A stretch of DNA of 28,336 nt from assembly GCA_016297805.1 (NCBI GenBank), contig JAEDFX010000021.1, positions 1-28,336 on the forward strand, in the 5' to 3' direction. Position numbers and translations under genes: made by a program. A model generated the notes under the pieces. That model had not been told where the DNA came from and searched no databases. It saw only the letters and a list, made by a program, of their open reading frames with translations. The DNA is from Treponema sp. GTDB lineage: Bacteria; Spirochaetota; Spirochaetia; Treponematales; Treponemataceae. This document shows positions 1 to 7,733 of the stretch, one piece after another. The stretch's first letter is position 1. Each line of letters begins with the position of its first letter.

Positions 1-628
1 AAAGAGCGTGCAATACTTCGAAAGAAACTACACCGAACTGACAGATTGTAGCTTCAGCACCACCAGTCAAACATGTATCAAGACGTCCTGAACGAACCAT
101 GTCGAATGCAACACCAAGAGCATCTGTACCAGAAGAACAAGCTGTAGCAATTGACTGAACTGGACCATGGAGACCAAAGTTAATAGCGATGTTTCCACCT
201 ACTTCATTTGGAATAAGTTCAGGAATAGCCATTGGGTTAGTTTTTACAAATCCCATTTTCTGCATACCAAGAACTGAAGATTCTGTTACTTCAAGACCAC
301 CAATACCAACACCAAGGATGATACCTGTTTCATCAAGAACTTCAGCATTTCCCATAAGACCAGCATCATCAAGACACTGTTTTGCAGCAGCTACACCAAA
401 CTGTGTAAAGCGAGCCATTTTACGAGCATCTTTTGAATCCATATACAAAGATGGGTCAAAGTTTTTTACTTCCGCAGCATAGTGAACTTTGTTGATAGAT
501 GCATCAAACTGTGTGATTGGTGCAATACCAGATTTTGCAGCTTTAATTCCAGCCCAAAATTCATCAACACTATTTCCAAGAGGAGTGATAGCTCCCAATC
601 CAGTAATTACAACACGTCTTTTTTCCAT
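1..628 (-). CDS. fabF: 3-oxoacyl-ACP synthase II, C-terminal part outside window
   Basis: FabF condenses malonyl-ACP with a growing acyl-ACP in cytosolic fatty-acid elongation. The protein starts MEKRRVVITGLGAVTPLG, the usual N-terminus of the family, and runs off the left edge after about 209 residues, roughly half of the normal 410. The nucleophile motif TACSSGTDA places the active-site Cys at residue 164, matching the family position. The two catalytic histidines would lie beyond the edge. The start ATG at 628 is preceded by GGAGA about 5 nt upstream. It is the last visible gene of a minus-strand fabD-fabG-fabF run, 94 bp after fabG. FabB/FabF cannot be told apart by function from half a protein, but context and N-terminus favour FabF. 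Confidence 0.93.
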   Translation of the reverse strand, partial: MEKRRVVITGLGAITPLGNSVDEFWAGIKAAKSGIAPITQFDASINKVHYAAEVKNFDPSLYMDSKDARKMARFTQFGVAAAKQCLDDAGLMGNAEVLDETGIILGVGIGGLEVTESSVLGMQKMGFVKTNPMAIPELIPNEVGGNIAINFGLHGPVQSIATACSSGTDALGVAFDMVRSGRLDTCLTGGAEATICQFGVVSFEVLHAL

Positions 629-660
629 TTTTATCTCCAAATTATATAATAAACAGTTTC

Positions 661-717
661 AGCCACAGATAGGTCACAGATTTTTATCCGTGTCCTATCT
701 GAGTCCCATCTGTGGCT
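661..717. repeat. composite hairpin between fabG and fabF
   Basis: Arms AGCCACAGAT (661-670) and ATCTGTGGCT (708-717) are perfectly complementary. An overlapping second stem pairs AGATAGG (667-673) with CCTATCT (694-700), and inside it CACAGAT nearly pairs with ATCCGTG. The two stems share bases, so they are alternative folds. No T run follows in the fabF direction, so it does not look like an intrinsic terminator. The CACAGAT/CACGGAT words recur in the hairpin at 4254-4300, suggesting a dispersed palindromic repeat. It lies where many bacteria have acpP. Confidence 0.7.
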
Positions 718-722
718 AATTA

Positions 723-1472
723 TTAACAGCCCATTCCGCCATCTACACCTAATACTTGTCCTGTAACATAGGCACCCATGTCACTACCCAAGAACAAACA
801 TGCATTTGCAATGTCTTCAGGTTTTCCGCCCCGTTTAAGTGGAACTGAATCAATCATTGATTTCTTCAAATCTTCCTTAAGAACAGCAGTCATATCTGTT
901 TCAATGAATCCTGGTGCAATACAGTTTACGCGGATACCACGACTTCCAACTTCTTTTGCCAGTGATTTACTGTAAGCAATCAAACCACCTTTAGATGCTG
1001 CGTAGTTAACCTGTCCGCCCTGTCCGTGAACACCAACGATAGAACTCATATTAATGATAGAGCCACCGCGTTTTGCCTTAAGCATTGCGTTTGAAACAAT
1101 CTGTGAAATTACGAATGTACCAGTTAAGTTTACATTCAAAACATCCTGCCAGTCTTCCATCTTCATACGGAAAGAGAGACCGTCACGAGTAATACCTGCG
1201 TTGTTTACCAAAATATCAAATGAACCTGCTTCTGTAACTGCAGCTGTAATAACTTCTGTAAGAGCAGCAGCATCACCAACGTTAGCACAGATTTCGTGGA
1301 ACTTAGTTCCTTTAGATGCAGCCAAAGCTTCCAAATCAGCCTTAGCAGCACTTGGTTTAGAACAAAGACCCCAAACTTCAGCACCTTCATTCAAATATGC
1401 TTCAACAATAGCACGACCGATACCGCGGCTTGAACCAGTTACTAATGCTTTTTTGTTTTCTAATAAAGCCAT
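723..1472 (-). CDS. fabG: 3-oxoacyl-ACP reductase FabG
   Basis: NADPH-dependent short-chain dehydrogenase that reduces 3-oxoacyl-ACP in the elongation cycle. The 249-residue length is typical. The cofactor motif TGSSRGIG is at 12-19, NNAG at 90-93, and the catalytic Ser144-Tyr157-x3-Lys161 set has the family spacing. The C-terminus ends in the common VDGGMGC-like form. The start has a GGGG-containing ribosome binding site about 7 nt upstream. It lies 18 bp after fabD and 94 bp before fabF, so the three genes are probably one operon. Assignment to FabG rather than another SDR rests on sequence and on the fab neighbours. Confidence 0.95.
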   Translation of the reverse strand: MALLENKKALVTGSSRGIGRAIVEAYLNEGAEVWGLCSKPSAAKADLEALAASKGTKFHEICANVGDAAALTEVITAAVTEAGSFDILVNNAGITRDGLSFRMKMEDWQDVLNVNLTGTFVISQIVSNAMLKAKRGGSIINMSSIVGVHGQGGQVNYAASKGGLIAYSKSLAKEVGSRGIRVNCIAPGFIETDMTAVLKEDLKKSMIDSVPLKRGGKPEDIANACLFLGSDMGAYVTGQVLGVDGGMGC

Positions 1473-1490
1473 TCTATTTCCCCTACTTAA

Positions 1491-2450
1491 TTATGCATTC
1501 AAAGCTGCAATTGAGTCAGCCGAGTTTACAGAAGCACATTTTCTTTCTTCTGCATATGGAGTTTTTGCCCAAAGACCAGCCAAAACTGTACCAACACCTG
1601 GTTCAATCAATTCCCATTCGTTGTCTTTATCTTCTGCAATCAATTTAGCAAGAACATCTTCTTCACTTGTCCAGCGAACTGGGTTTGTAAGGTGAAGAAC
1701 AGCATTTTTTTTGATTTCAGCACCGTCTGTTGCCTGTGCACCAGTTACGTTGCTGAACAATACTTTTGAAGGATTGTTGAATGTTACATCAGCAATTGCC
1801 TTTTCAAATCCGTCTGCAGCTTCCTGCATAAGTGGAGAATGGAAAGGACCTGCAACTGCAAGACGAATTGCACGGCGAGCGCCAGCTTCTTTTGCTTTAG
1901 CTTCAACTTCTGTAAGAGCTGCAGCTGTACCAGAAACTACAGTCTGAACAGAAGAGTTCAAGTTAGCGGCATAAGCATCTTTAATTCCGTTACAAAGCTC
2001 TGTAACTTTCTCTGGTGGAAGACCAAGAACTGCTGTCATACCAGGTGCATTACCTGCATTTGCAGCAGCAATATTTTCACAAGTTGCCTGCATAATCAAA
2101 CCACGCTGGCGAACTACTTTAATTACATCTTCAAAACTCAAAACACCTGCAGCATAAAGTGCTGGGAATTCTCCAAGGCTAAATCCCATTGCAGCAGAAG
2201 GTTCAATACCTTTTGTTTTAAGAACAGCCATTACTGCCAATGAAGCAGTTGTAATTGCAAGCTGGCTGTTATCGCTGCGGCTCAATTCAGCAGCTTCACT
2301 TTCCCAAAGAAGTTTAGGCATATCTACGCCAGTAATCTTTGTTACATCATCAACAACTTTGCGTGCTTCTGGATAAGCATCACAAATATCCTTAATCATA
2401 CCAGGAACCTGAGCACCCTGACCTGGAAATAAAAATGCATATTTTTTCAT
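1491..2450 (-). CDS. fabD: malonyl-CoA:ACP transacylase FabD
   Basis: Loads the malonyl group on ACP, supplying extender units for FabF. At 319 residues it has the normal size. GQGAQ is at 10-14, the nucleophile elbow GFSLGE places catalytic Ser91, Arg116 is in VVRQRG, and GPFHSPLM places catalytic His204. These match the Ser92/Arg117/His201 set of the well-studied E. coli enzyme. The ATG at 2450 has AGAGG about 6 nt upstream, and a TATAAT box lies at 2475-2470 on the minus strand. It is the first gene of the visible fab operon. An AT-rich intergenic region with a large palindrome separates it from the divergent antiporter gene. Confidence 0.95.
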   Translation of the reverse strand: MKKYAFLFPGQGAQVPGMIKDICDAYPEARKVVDDVTKITGVDMPKLLWESEAAELSRSDNSQLAITTASLAVMAVLKTKGIEPSAAMGFSLGEFPALYAAGVLSFEDVIKVVRQRGLIMQATCENIAAANAGNAPGMTAVLGLPPEKVTELCNGIKDAYAANLNSSVQTVVSGTAAALTEVEAKAKEAGARRAIRLAVAGPFHSPLMQEAADGFEKAIADVTFNNPSKVLFSNVTGAQATDGAEIKKNAVLHLTNPVRWTSEEDVLAKLIAEDKDNEWELIEPGVGTVLAGLWAKTPYAEERKCASVNSADSIAALNA

Positions 2451-2541
2451 ACCGACCTCTTTGTCTAAAATTATATTTACATATTGAGAATGACATTATT
2501 CACACTTTTTGTCAATATGAAAAAATTAAAGATAGCTACAG

Positions 2542-2612
2542 TGTAACACTGATGTCAGTCACTAGTGTATCATTGCAACAATGATACACTAGTGACTGAC
2601 ATCAGTGTTACA
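2542..2612. repeat. perfect 34-bp inverted repeat with 3-nt loop
   Basis: Bases 2542-2575 are the exact reverse complement of 2579-2612, separated only by CAA. The arm itself contains smaller palindromes (CAGTG-TAA-CACTG at the outer edge, CACTAGTG inside), so several folds are possible. There is no T run on either side, so it is not a standard intrinsic terminator. It sits between divergent fabD and the antiporter gene, upstream of both starts. It may be a mobile palindromic element or a large regulatory or cruciform site; the sequence does not decide. Confidence 0.9.
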
Positions 2613-2659
2613 TTTGTAAATCATACAAAATAAAACTGTTTTCCTTATACTTATCCTAG

Positions 2660-2668
2660 TGTTATAAT
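2660..2668 (+). promoter_or_regulatory. extended -10 promoter for the antiporter gene
   Basis: TGTTATAAT is a consensus extended -10 box (TGnTATAAT) about 40 nt upstream of the ATG at 2709. No good -35 is seen at 17 bp, as expected for an extended -10 promoter. A Shine-Dalgarno-like AAAGGA follows at about 2693. Confidence 0.55.
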
Positions 2669-2708
2669 ATTTAAATCAAATCTTAAATTTTTAAAGGATG
2701 GTTTCAAA

Positions 2709-4247
2709 ATGGTCGGGACATTTTGGTCTTTGGTGCCTGCAATTGTTGCTATTGTTTTGGCACTTTGTACAAAAGAAGTTTACTCTTCTCTCTTCACCGG
2801 TATTTTAATTGGAGGTTTATTCTATGCTATTGATGCAGCCTCTGGTTTTGGTGGATTTATTACCCATGTTTTCAATGATGGTTTAGTTTCTTCAATTGCA
2901 GATTCTTACAACATTGGTATCTTAATTTTCATGGTAATTCTTGGAACAATGGTTGCTTTAATGAATAAAGCAGGTGGATCTGCAGCATTTGGTAACTGGG
3001 CAAAAAAACACATTAAATCTAAGGTTGGTGCTCAGTGTGCTACAGTTTTACTTGGTATCTTGATTTTCATTGATGATTATTTCAACTGTCTTACTGTAGG
3101 TTCGGTTATGAAGCCTGTTACAGATAAATACGGCGTTTCAAAAGAAAAGCTTGCTTATCTTATTGACTCAACAGCAGCTCCAATCTGTATCATTGCACCT
3201 GTTTCTTCATGGGCCGCAGCAGTTGCAAGCTTTGTTACAGAAGGCGAAAACGGTATTTCTCTTTTCTGTCACGCAATTCCATTTAACTTCTATGCAATTC
3301 TCACTATTGTAATGATGCTTTCTATGATTTTCATGCGCTTTGAATACGGTACAATGTCTAAATATGAGAAAGCCATTCAGATTATGAACGATACAGCTGA
3401 TGAAGTTGCAACTACAAATACAAAGGGAAAGGTTATGGATCTTTTAGTTCCTGTTATTATCCTTATCGTTCTTTGTGTAATCGGTATGATTTACTCTGGT
3501 GGATTCTTTACAGCAATGGTTGAAGGCGAAGAAGGCATGGTTGCAAATGATACTTACCTTAATTTTATCGAAGCTTTCGCTAACTCAGATGCTTCTGTAG
3601 GTCTTGTTATTGGTTCAACTGGTGCCATGATTCTTACTGTTGCTTTCTATGTAATCAGAAAAATTTTAAGTTTCACAGAATCTATGTCATGCTTAGTTGA
3701 CGGCTTCAAAGCAATGGTTCCAGCTATTTTGATTTTGTGTCTTGCATGGACTCTTAAAACTATGACAGACAGTCTTGGTGCTAAAGATTACGTTGCAGGC
3801 TTAGTAGAAGGTTCTGCTGCAGGCTTAAAGATGTTCCTCCCAGCTATTATCTTTGTAATTGCTTGTTTCTTAGCATTTGCTACAGGTACATCTTGGGGTA
3901 CATTCGGTATTTTGATTCCAATCTGTATTGCAGCATTTCCAACAGGTGCAATTCGAATCGTATCAATTTCAGCTTGTATGGCTGGTGCTGTTTGTGGTGA
4001 CCACTGTTCTCCAATTTCAGATACTACAATTATGGCTTCTGCCGGCGCTCAGTGCAATCACGTAAATCACGTATCTACACAGCTTCCATACGCAATTTCT
4101 GTAGCAGTCATTTCATTCCTTACATATCTTGTTGCAGGTTTGACTTTGAACTTAGGATTAGCTGCCAGCGGAATTATTTCATGGATTTTTGGATTAGCAG
4201 CAATGTGCGGATTCCTCATCTTCATGAAAAAGCATTCGTCAAAATAA
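2709..4247 (+). CDS. NhaC-family Na+/H+ antiporter
   Basis: Polytopic inner-membrane protein of 512 residues, predicted to exchange Na+ (or a related substrate) for protons. The N-terminal ALCTKEVYSSLFTGILIGG block, the DDYFNCLTVG segment near residue 125, the TGTSWGTF motif near 393 and the CGDHCSPISDTTIM motif near 430 are typical of the NhaC superfamily (COG1757). About ten to twelve hydrophobic segments are visible. The gene stands alone, with its own extended -10 promoter and a downstream hairpin terminator, and is convergent with ilvD. Members of this family include malate-Na+/lactate-Na+ and amino-acid exchangers, so the substrate is uncertain. Confidence 0.85.
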   Translation: MVGTFWSLVPAIVAIVLALCTKEVYSSLFTGILIGGLFYAIDAASGFGGFITHVFNDGLVSSIADSYNIGILIFMVILGTMVALMNKAGGSAAFGNWAKKHIKSKVGAQCATVLLGILIFIDDYFNCLTVGSVMKPVTDKYGVSKEKLAYLIDSTAAPICIIAPVSSWAAAVASFVTEGENGISLFCHAIPFNFYAILTIVMMLSMIFMRFEYGTMSKYEKAIQIMNDTADEVATTNTKGKVMDLLVPVIILIVLCVIGMIYSGGFFTAMVEGEEGMVANDTYLNFIEAFANSDASVGLVIGSTGAMILTVAFYVIRKILSFTESMSCLVDGFKAMVPAILILCLAWTLKTMTDSLGAKDYVAGLVEGSAAGLKMFLPAIIFVIACFLAFATGTSWGTFGILIPICIAAFPTGAIRIVSISACMAGAVCGDHCSPISDTTIMASAGAQCNHVNHVSTQLPYAISVAVISFLTYLVAGLTLNLGLAASGIISWIFGLAAMCGFLIFMKKHSSK

Positions 4248-4253
4248 ATAATT

Positions 4254-4308
4254 ATCACACGGATTTGTGATTTACATAGTAATCTGCAAATACGTGTGAT
4301 TACTTTTT
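4254..4308 (+). terminator. hairpin terminator after the antiporter gene
   Basis: ATCACACG (4254-4261) pairs with CGTGTGAT (4293-4300), extended inward by ATTTG/CAAAT after one mismatch. It is followed by CTTTTT at 4303-4308 in the plus direction. It lies 6 bp after the antiporter stop and directly before the convergent ilvD stop. On the minus strand there is no clear U run. Its words resemble the repeat at 661-717. Confidence 0.65.
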
Positions 4309-5994
4309 CTACTCTAAAATGGCACCTCTATCGGCAGATGAAACAAGTTTTGCATATCTGGCAAGATAACCTGTTTTTACTTTTGGTTCTGGAGCAGTCC
4401 ATTTAGCTTTGCGGGCAGCCAGTTCTTCATCACTTACCTTCAAAGTAATCTTATAGTTGTTGATATCCAGTTCAATCATATCACCTTCTTCAACAAGAGC
4501 AATAGGACCACCAACAGCAGCTTCTGGAGAACAGTGTCCAAGAGAAGCACCACGAGTAGCACCAGAGAAACGTCCGTCTGTAATCAAGGCAACTTCTTTA
4601 TCCAAGCCCTGACCAGCCAAAGCAGCAGTTACAGCAAGCATTTCACGCATACCAGGACCACCCTTTGGACCTTCATAACGAATTACAACAACATCACCAG
4701 ACTTAATCTGAGCCTTCTGAACAGCTTCCATAGCCTCTGATTCATCATTAAATACGCGAGCAGGACCTGTATGATGCATTAATTCTTTTGCACAAGCAGA
4801 GCGTTTTACAACAGTTCCGTTTGGAGCAAGATTTCCAAACAAAATAGCAATACCACCGTTATCACTGAAAGGATTTTCAATTGGACGGAGAATTTCTGGA
4901 TTGCGGTTACGAACACCTTTAATATTTTCTGCAATAGTTTTACCAGTTGCAGTAATAAGATTTGTATTAATAAGGTTTTTCTTTGCAAGTTCAGCAAGAA
5001 CAGCCTGAACACCACCAGCATCATCAAGCTCGCACATGAATGTGTGACCAGCAGGTGCCAAATGACAAAGGTTTGGTGTTCTGTTAGAAATTTCGTTAAC
5101 TTCGTGCAAGTCAATTTCGATTCCTGCTTCGTGAGCAATAGCTGGTAAGTGAAGCATTGTGTTAGAAGAACATCCAAGAGCCATATCAGCTGCAAGACCG
5201 TTGCGAAAGTTTTCTGCGGTCATCATTTGACGAGCAGTAATACCCTTTTTGTACAAATTCATAACAGCCATACCAGCGTGTTTTGCCAAAGCAATACGTT
5301 CACCAGTTACAGCAGGAATTGTTCCGTTTCCTGGAAGACCAAGACCAAGAACTTCTGTCAAACAGTTCATTGAGTTTGCTGTAAACATACCAGAACAAGC
5401 CCCGCAACCAGGACAAGCACGATGCTCCATTTCTTTCAACTGTTCTTCTGTAATCTTGCCAACTGCAAGACCACCAACAGCTTCAAACATATCAGTCAAA
5501 GAAAGATTTTTTCCAGAATAAGGATTTGATGGATCATTGCCAGCCAAATGACCTGGCATCATTGGACCACCAGAAACAAAAACAGTTGGCAAATCAAGGC
5601 GAGCTGCAGCCATCAACATACCAGGAACAATTTTGTCACAGTTTGGAATCATAACCAAAGCATCAAACTGATGTGCCTTAGCCACACATTCAACTGAGTC
5701 TGCAATAAGTTCACGAGTAACAAGGGAATATTTCATTCCTTCATGTCCCATAGCAATACCATCACAAACCCCAATTGCAGGGAATTCAACAGGTGTACCG
5801 CCAGCCATTCTAACGCCAGCTTTAACAGCTTCTGCAATTCGGTCCAATTCAATGTGACCTGGAATCAACTCGTTTTTAGCACAGATAATTCCTACCATTG
5901 GCTGAGCCAATTCTTCATCTGTGTAACCTGATGCGTAATACAAAGAGCGATGTGGTGCGCGTGCTGTACCTTTTTTTGCATTATCACTTTTCAT
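4309..5994 (-). CDS. ilvD: dihydroxy-acid dehydratase IlvD
   Basis: Fe-S dehydratase forming the 2-keto acid precursors of valine/leucine and isoleucine. The 561-residue protein carries IPNCDK (Cys119), the cluster region ACPGCGACSGMFTANSMN (Cys194-Cys200), MLHLPAIAHEAG, and DGRFSGATRGASLGHCSPEA near the C-terminus. Residues 45-47 read PGH, where [2Fe-2S] homologues usually have PCN. From family knowledge I infer the oxygen-labile [4Fe-4S] type, fitting an anaerobe. ATG 5994 has GAGG about 7 nt upstream. It follows the LRR gene by 30 bp in the same direction and is probably co-transcribed with it. It works with CimA and LeuB encoded 4-7 kb away. Confidence 0.96.
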   Translation of the reverse strand: MKSDNAKKGTARAPHRSLYYASGYTDEELAQPMVGIICAKNELIPGHIELDRIAEAVKAGVRMAGGTPVEFPAIGVCDGIAMGHEGMKYSLVTRELIADSVECVAKAHQFDALVMIPNCDKIVPGMLMAAARLDLPTVFVSGGPMMPGHLAGNDPSNPYSGKNLSLTDMFEAVGGLAVGKITEEQLKEMEHRACPGCGACSGMFTANSMNCLTEVLGLGLPGNGTIPAVTGERIALAKHAGMAVMNLYKKGITARQMMTAENFRNGLAADMALGCSSNTMLHLPAIAHEAGIEIDLHEVNEISNRTPNLCHLAPAGHTFMCELDDAGGVQAVLAELAKKNLINTNLITATGKTIAENIKGVRNRNPEILRPIENPFSDNGGIAILFGNLAPNGTVVKRSACAKELMHHTGPARVFNDESEAMEAVQKAQIKSGDVVVIRYEGPKGGPGMREMLAVTAALAGQGLDKEVALITDGRFSGATRGASLGHCSPEAAVGGPIALVEEGDMIELDINNYKITLKVSDEELAARKAKWTAPEPKVKTGYLARYAKLVSSADRGAILE

Positions 5995-6024
5995 TTTTTG
6001 CCTCTTTATTCTTTATTTATTAAA

Positions 6025-7641
6025 TTATGCTTCGTAATTATCTTTGATTACAAGTTTAATCAAAGTATCTGTTTTTATAGAAATACGCTTTCTCTGTTCA
6101 TTCAATTCATTACGGTCAAGGCTGATTCTTGATTCTTCACAAATAGTTTTACAGTAATCAGAAAGCTGTGATGGTGATGCTGCCTCACAAGCAAGAACTA
6201 CATTCTTCATTCCAATATAGTGATGATAGAACTGCATAAATTCTTCATTATCTAAAGGAAGTTCATTCAAAAGAACTACATGACGGAAATCATGTATTCT
6301 TGCAAATGTATTACAACATGAAATAAGTTTTTTACTGAAAGCAGGATTTCCGTTTTCATCTGTAACTGTTTTCTCTGCAATTACAAACAAATCAGGATCT
6401 TCTGGAACTTCTCCAGCTGGACTGTAAGTAATAACCTTACTGAATTTTACAGAATCAACAAGAATAGACGCCTTAGAATCCAAAGCATTTACATCTACAG
6501 GTGCGGCATTAGTTGAAGCAGCTTCTTCTGCTTCATGCTTTTCAAACAATCTTGCAAGTTCATCATTAGAAACTGCAATATCATTGCTTGTTTTATTCTG
6601 TGTAGAATCTGCCATTACAGACATTGTTTCTGTAAGTATTGCTGATTCAGTATCACTGATACCAACATCTTCAGTCACTGCATTGCGTTCTTTTTCTGCT
6701 CCCATAATATCAGCGAGCATTGAGTCAATATTATTATCTTCCATAGTATTTTCCCCCTTATTATCCTCTGTTTTATTACTCACAATATTTTCACTTTTAT
6801 TTTCACTGAGTTCTGAAACTTCTCCAAAACTGTTAAGCTCCTCATCTGCAGCTCCAATTTCCGAACTAAAGAAGGTATCATCATCTTCCAGTTCTTCATC
6901 TTCAGAAGCTTCAATAGGCTCGTCATCAACGTTGTCTTTAAAGAATCCGTACCCACTATTCTGAGCAGTACAAACTCTTACCATCAACATATCACCTTCA
7001 TCTGTTCGCATATAAAGACAACCGTCCTTATCGCTTACATAAAATAAATCACTTTCGCCATTAATACGAATACTATGTAAAGCAGTACAGCCTTGAAAAG
7101 CAGTAGCAGAAATTTTCTGAATACCAGCAGGAAACATTACACTTTCAAGTGCAGTACAATCTGCTACAGCTTCAGGACCAACTGTAGTAACACTGTTTGG
7201 AATAATAAGCGAACGAATAGATGTACAGCCTGAAATTACATTCTGTGGCAGAACCTTTATTCCAGCTCTAAAAGGAATTTCCAATAAAGATGTACAATCC
7301 TTAAAAAGACCTTCTGGAAATTCTGTAAGATTATCAGGCATATTTACCTTTGTAAGTGCAGAACAGCCTGAAAAAAGGTATGGAGGAAGTTCTGTGATTG
7401 AAGCAGGCAGCTTAACCTTTTCCAAAGCTTTTGAATTTTCAAAAAGACAATTACCCAAACGCTTTACAGAATCTGGTATTGAAATCGATTCGTAAGGACA
7501 ATCAGAGAATACTTCATCGTCAATTGCATGTGCTCCATATGGAATGCGTCCTGAAAATTCTGTAGAAGTATCATCTACACCAATAACAGTATACATATCC
7601 GGAGAATAAAGCAGTCCGTTTTTTTTGATATATTCGCCCAT
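6025..7641 (-). CDS. cytoplasmic BspA-type leucine-rich-repeat protein
   Basis: Protein of 538 residues without signal peptide or membrane segment. Residues about 43-185 hold roughly six repeats of 23 residues of the form F-x-x-C-x-A-L-x-x-V-x-x-P-x-x-I, the LRR_5/BspA (TpLRR) type common in treponemes. Residues about 245-380 are acidic and of low complexity (EASEDEELEDDD, many Ser/Asn/Glu), probably a flexible linker. The C-terminal 150 residues form a second compact domain (CCNTFARIHDFRHVVLLNELPL to the Lys-rich end) that I do not recognise. BspA-like LRRs are usually secreted, so the absence of an export signal is unusual. AAAGGA lies before ATG 7641. It precedes ilvD by 30 bp. Function unknown; a protein-interaction scaffold is a guess. 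Confidence 0.75.
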   Translation of the reverse strand: MGEYIKKNGLLYSPDMYTVIGVDDTSTEFSGRIPYGAHAIDDEVFSDCPYESISIPDSVKRLGNCLFENSKALEKVKLPASITELPPYLFSGCSALTKVNMPDNLTEFPEGLFKDCTSLLEIPFRAGIKVLPQNVISGCTSIRSLIIPNSVTTVGPEAVADCTALESVMFPAGIQKISATAFQGCTALHSIRINGESDLFYVSDKDGCLYMRTDEGDMLMVRVCTAQNSGYGFFKDNVDDEPIEASEDEELEDDDTFFSSEIGAADEELNSFGEVSELSENKSENIVSNKTEDNKGENTMEDNNIDSMLADIMGAEKERNAVTEDVGISDTESAILTETMSVMADSTQNKTSNDIAVSNDELARLFEKHEAEEAASTNAAPVDVNALDSKASILVDSVKFSKVITYSPAGEVPEDPDLFVIAEKTVTDENGNPAFSKKLISCCNTFARIHDFRHVVLLNELPLDNEEFMQFYHHYIGMKNVVLACEAASPSQLSDYCKTICEESRISLDRNELNEQRKRISIKTDTLIKLVIKDNYEA

Positions 7642-7698
7642 ATTTTCCTTTTAAATAAAAAATCTAGATAAGTACAATTTTATCATAGGAATTGCAAT

Positions 7699-7727
7699 TT
7701 GTCATTTGAATATAATCATGTTATTTT
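7699..7727 (+). promoter_or_regulatory. possible promoter of the ABC transporter operon
   Basis: TTGTCA (7699-7704), 17 bp, TATTTT (7722-7727), then 6 nt to the ATG at 7734. If used, the mRNA would start at or next to the ATG. A second candidate is TATAAT at 7711-7716 with a poor -35, giving a leader of about 10 nt. No Shine-Dalgarno is visible in either case. Confidence 0.4.
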
Positions 7728-7733
7728 ATAATT

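Noticed and set aside
189..719. Plus-strand open frames opposite fabF
   Set aside because: They are antisense to a clear FabF frame, show no family motif, and arise from the codon bias of the real gene.
1054..1695. 213-residue plus-strand frame spanning fabG and fabD
   Set aside because: Antisense shadow across two well-supported genes; no ribosome binding site or recognisable domain.
6584..6964. Ser/Leu-rich plus-strand frame opposite the LRR gene
   Set aside because: Composition reflects the acidic low-complexity linker on the other strand; no independent signals.
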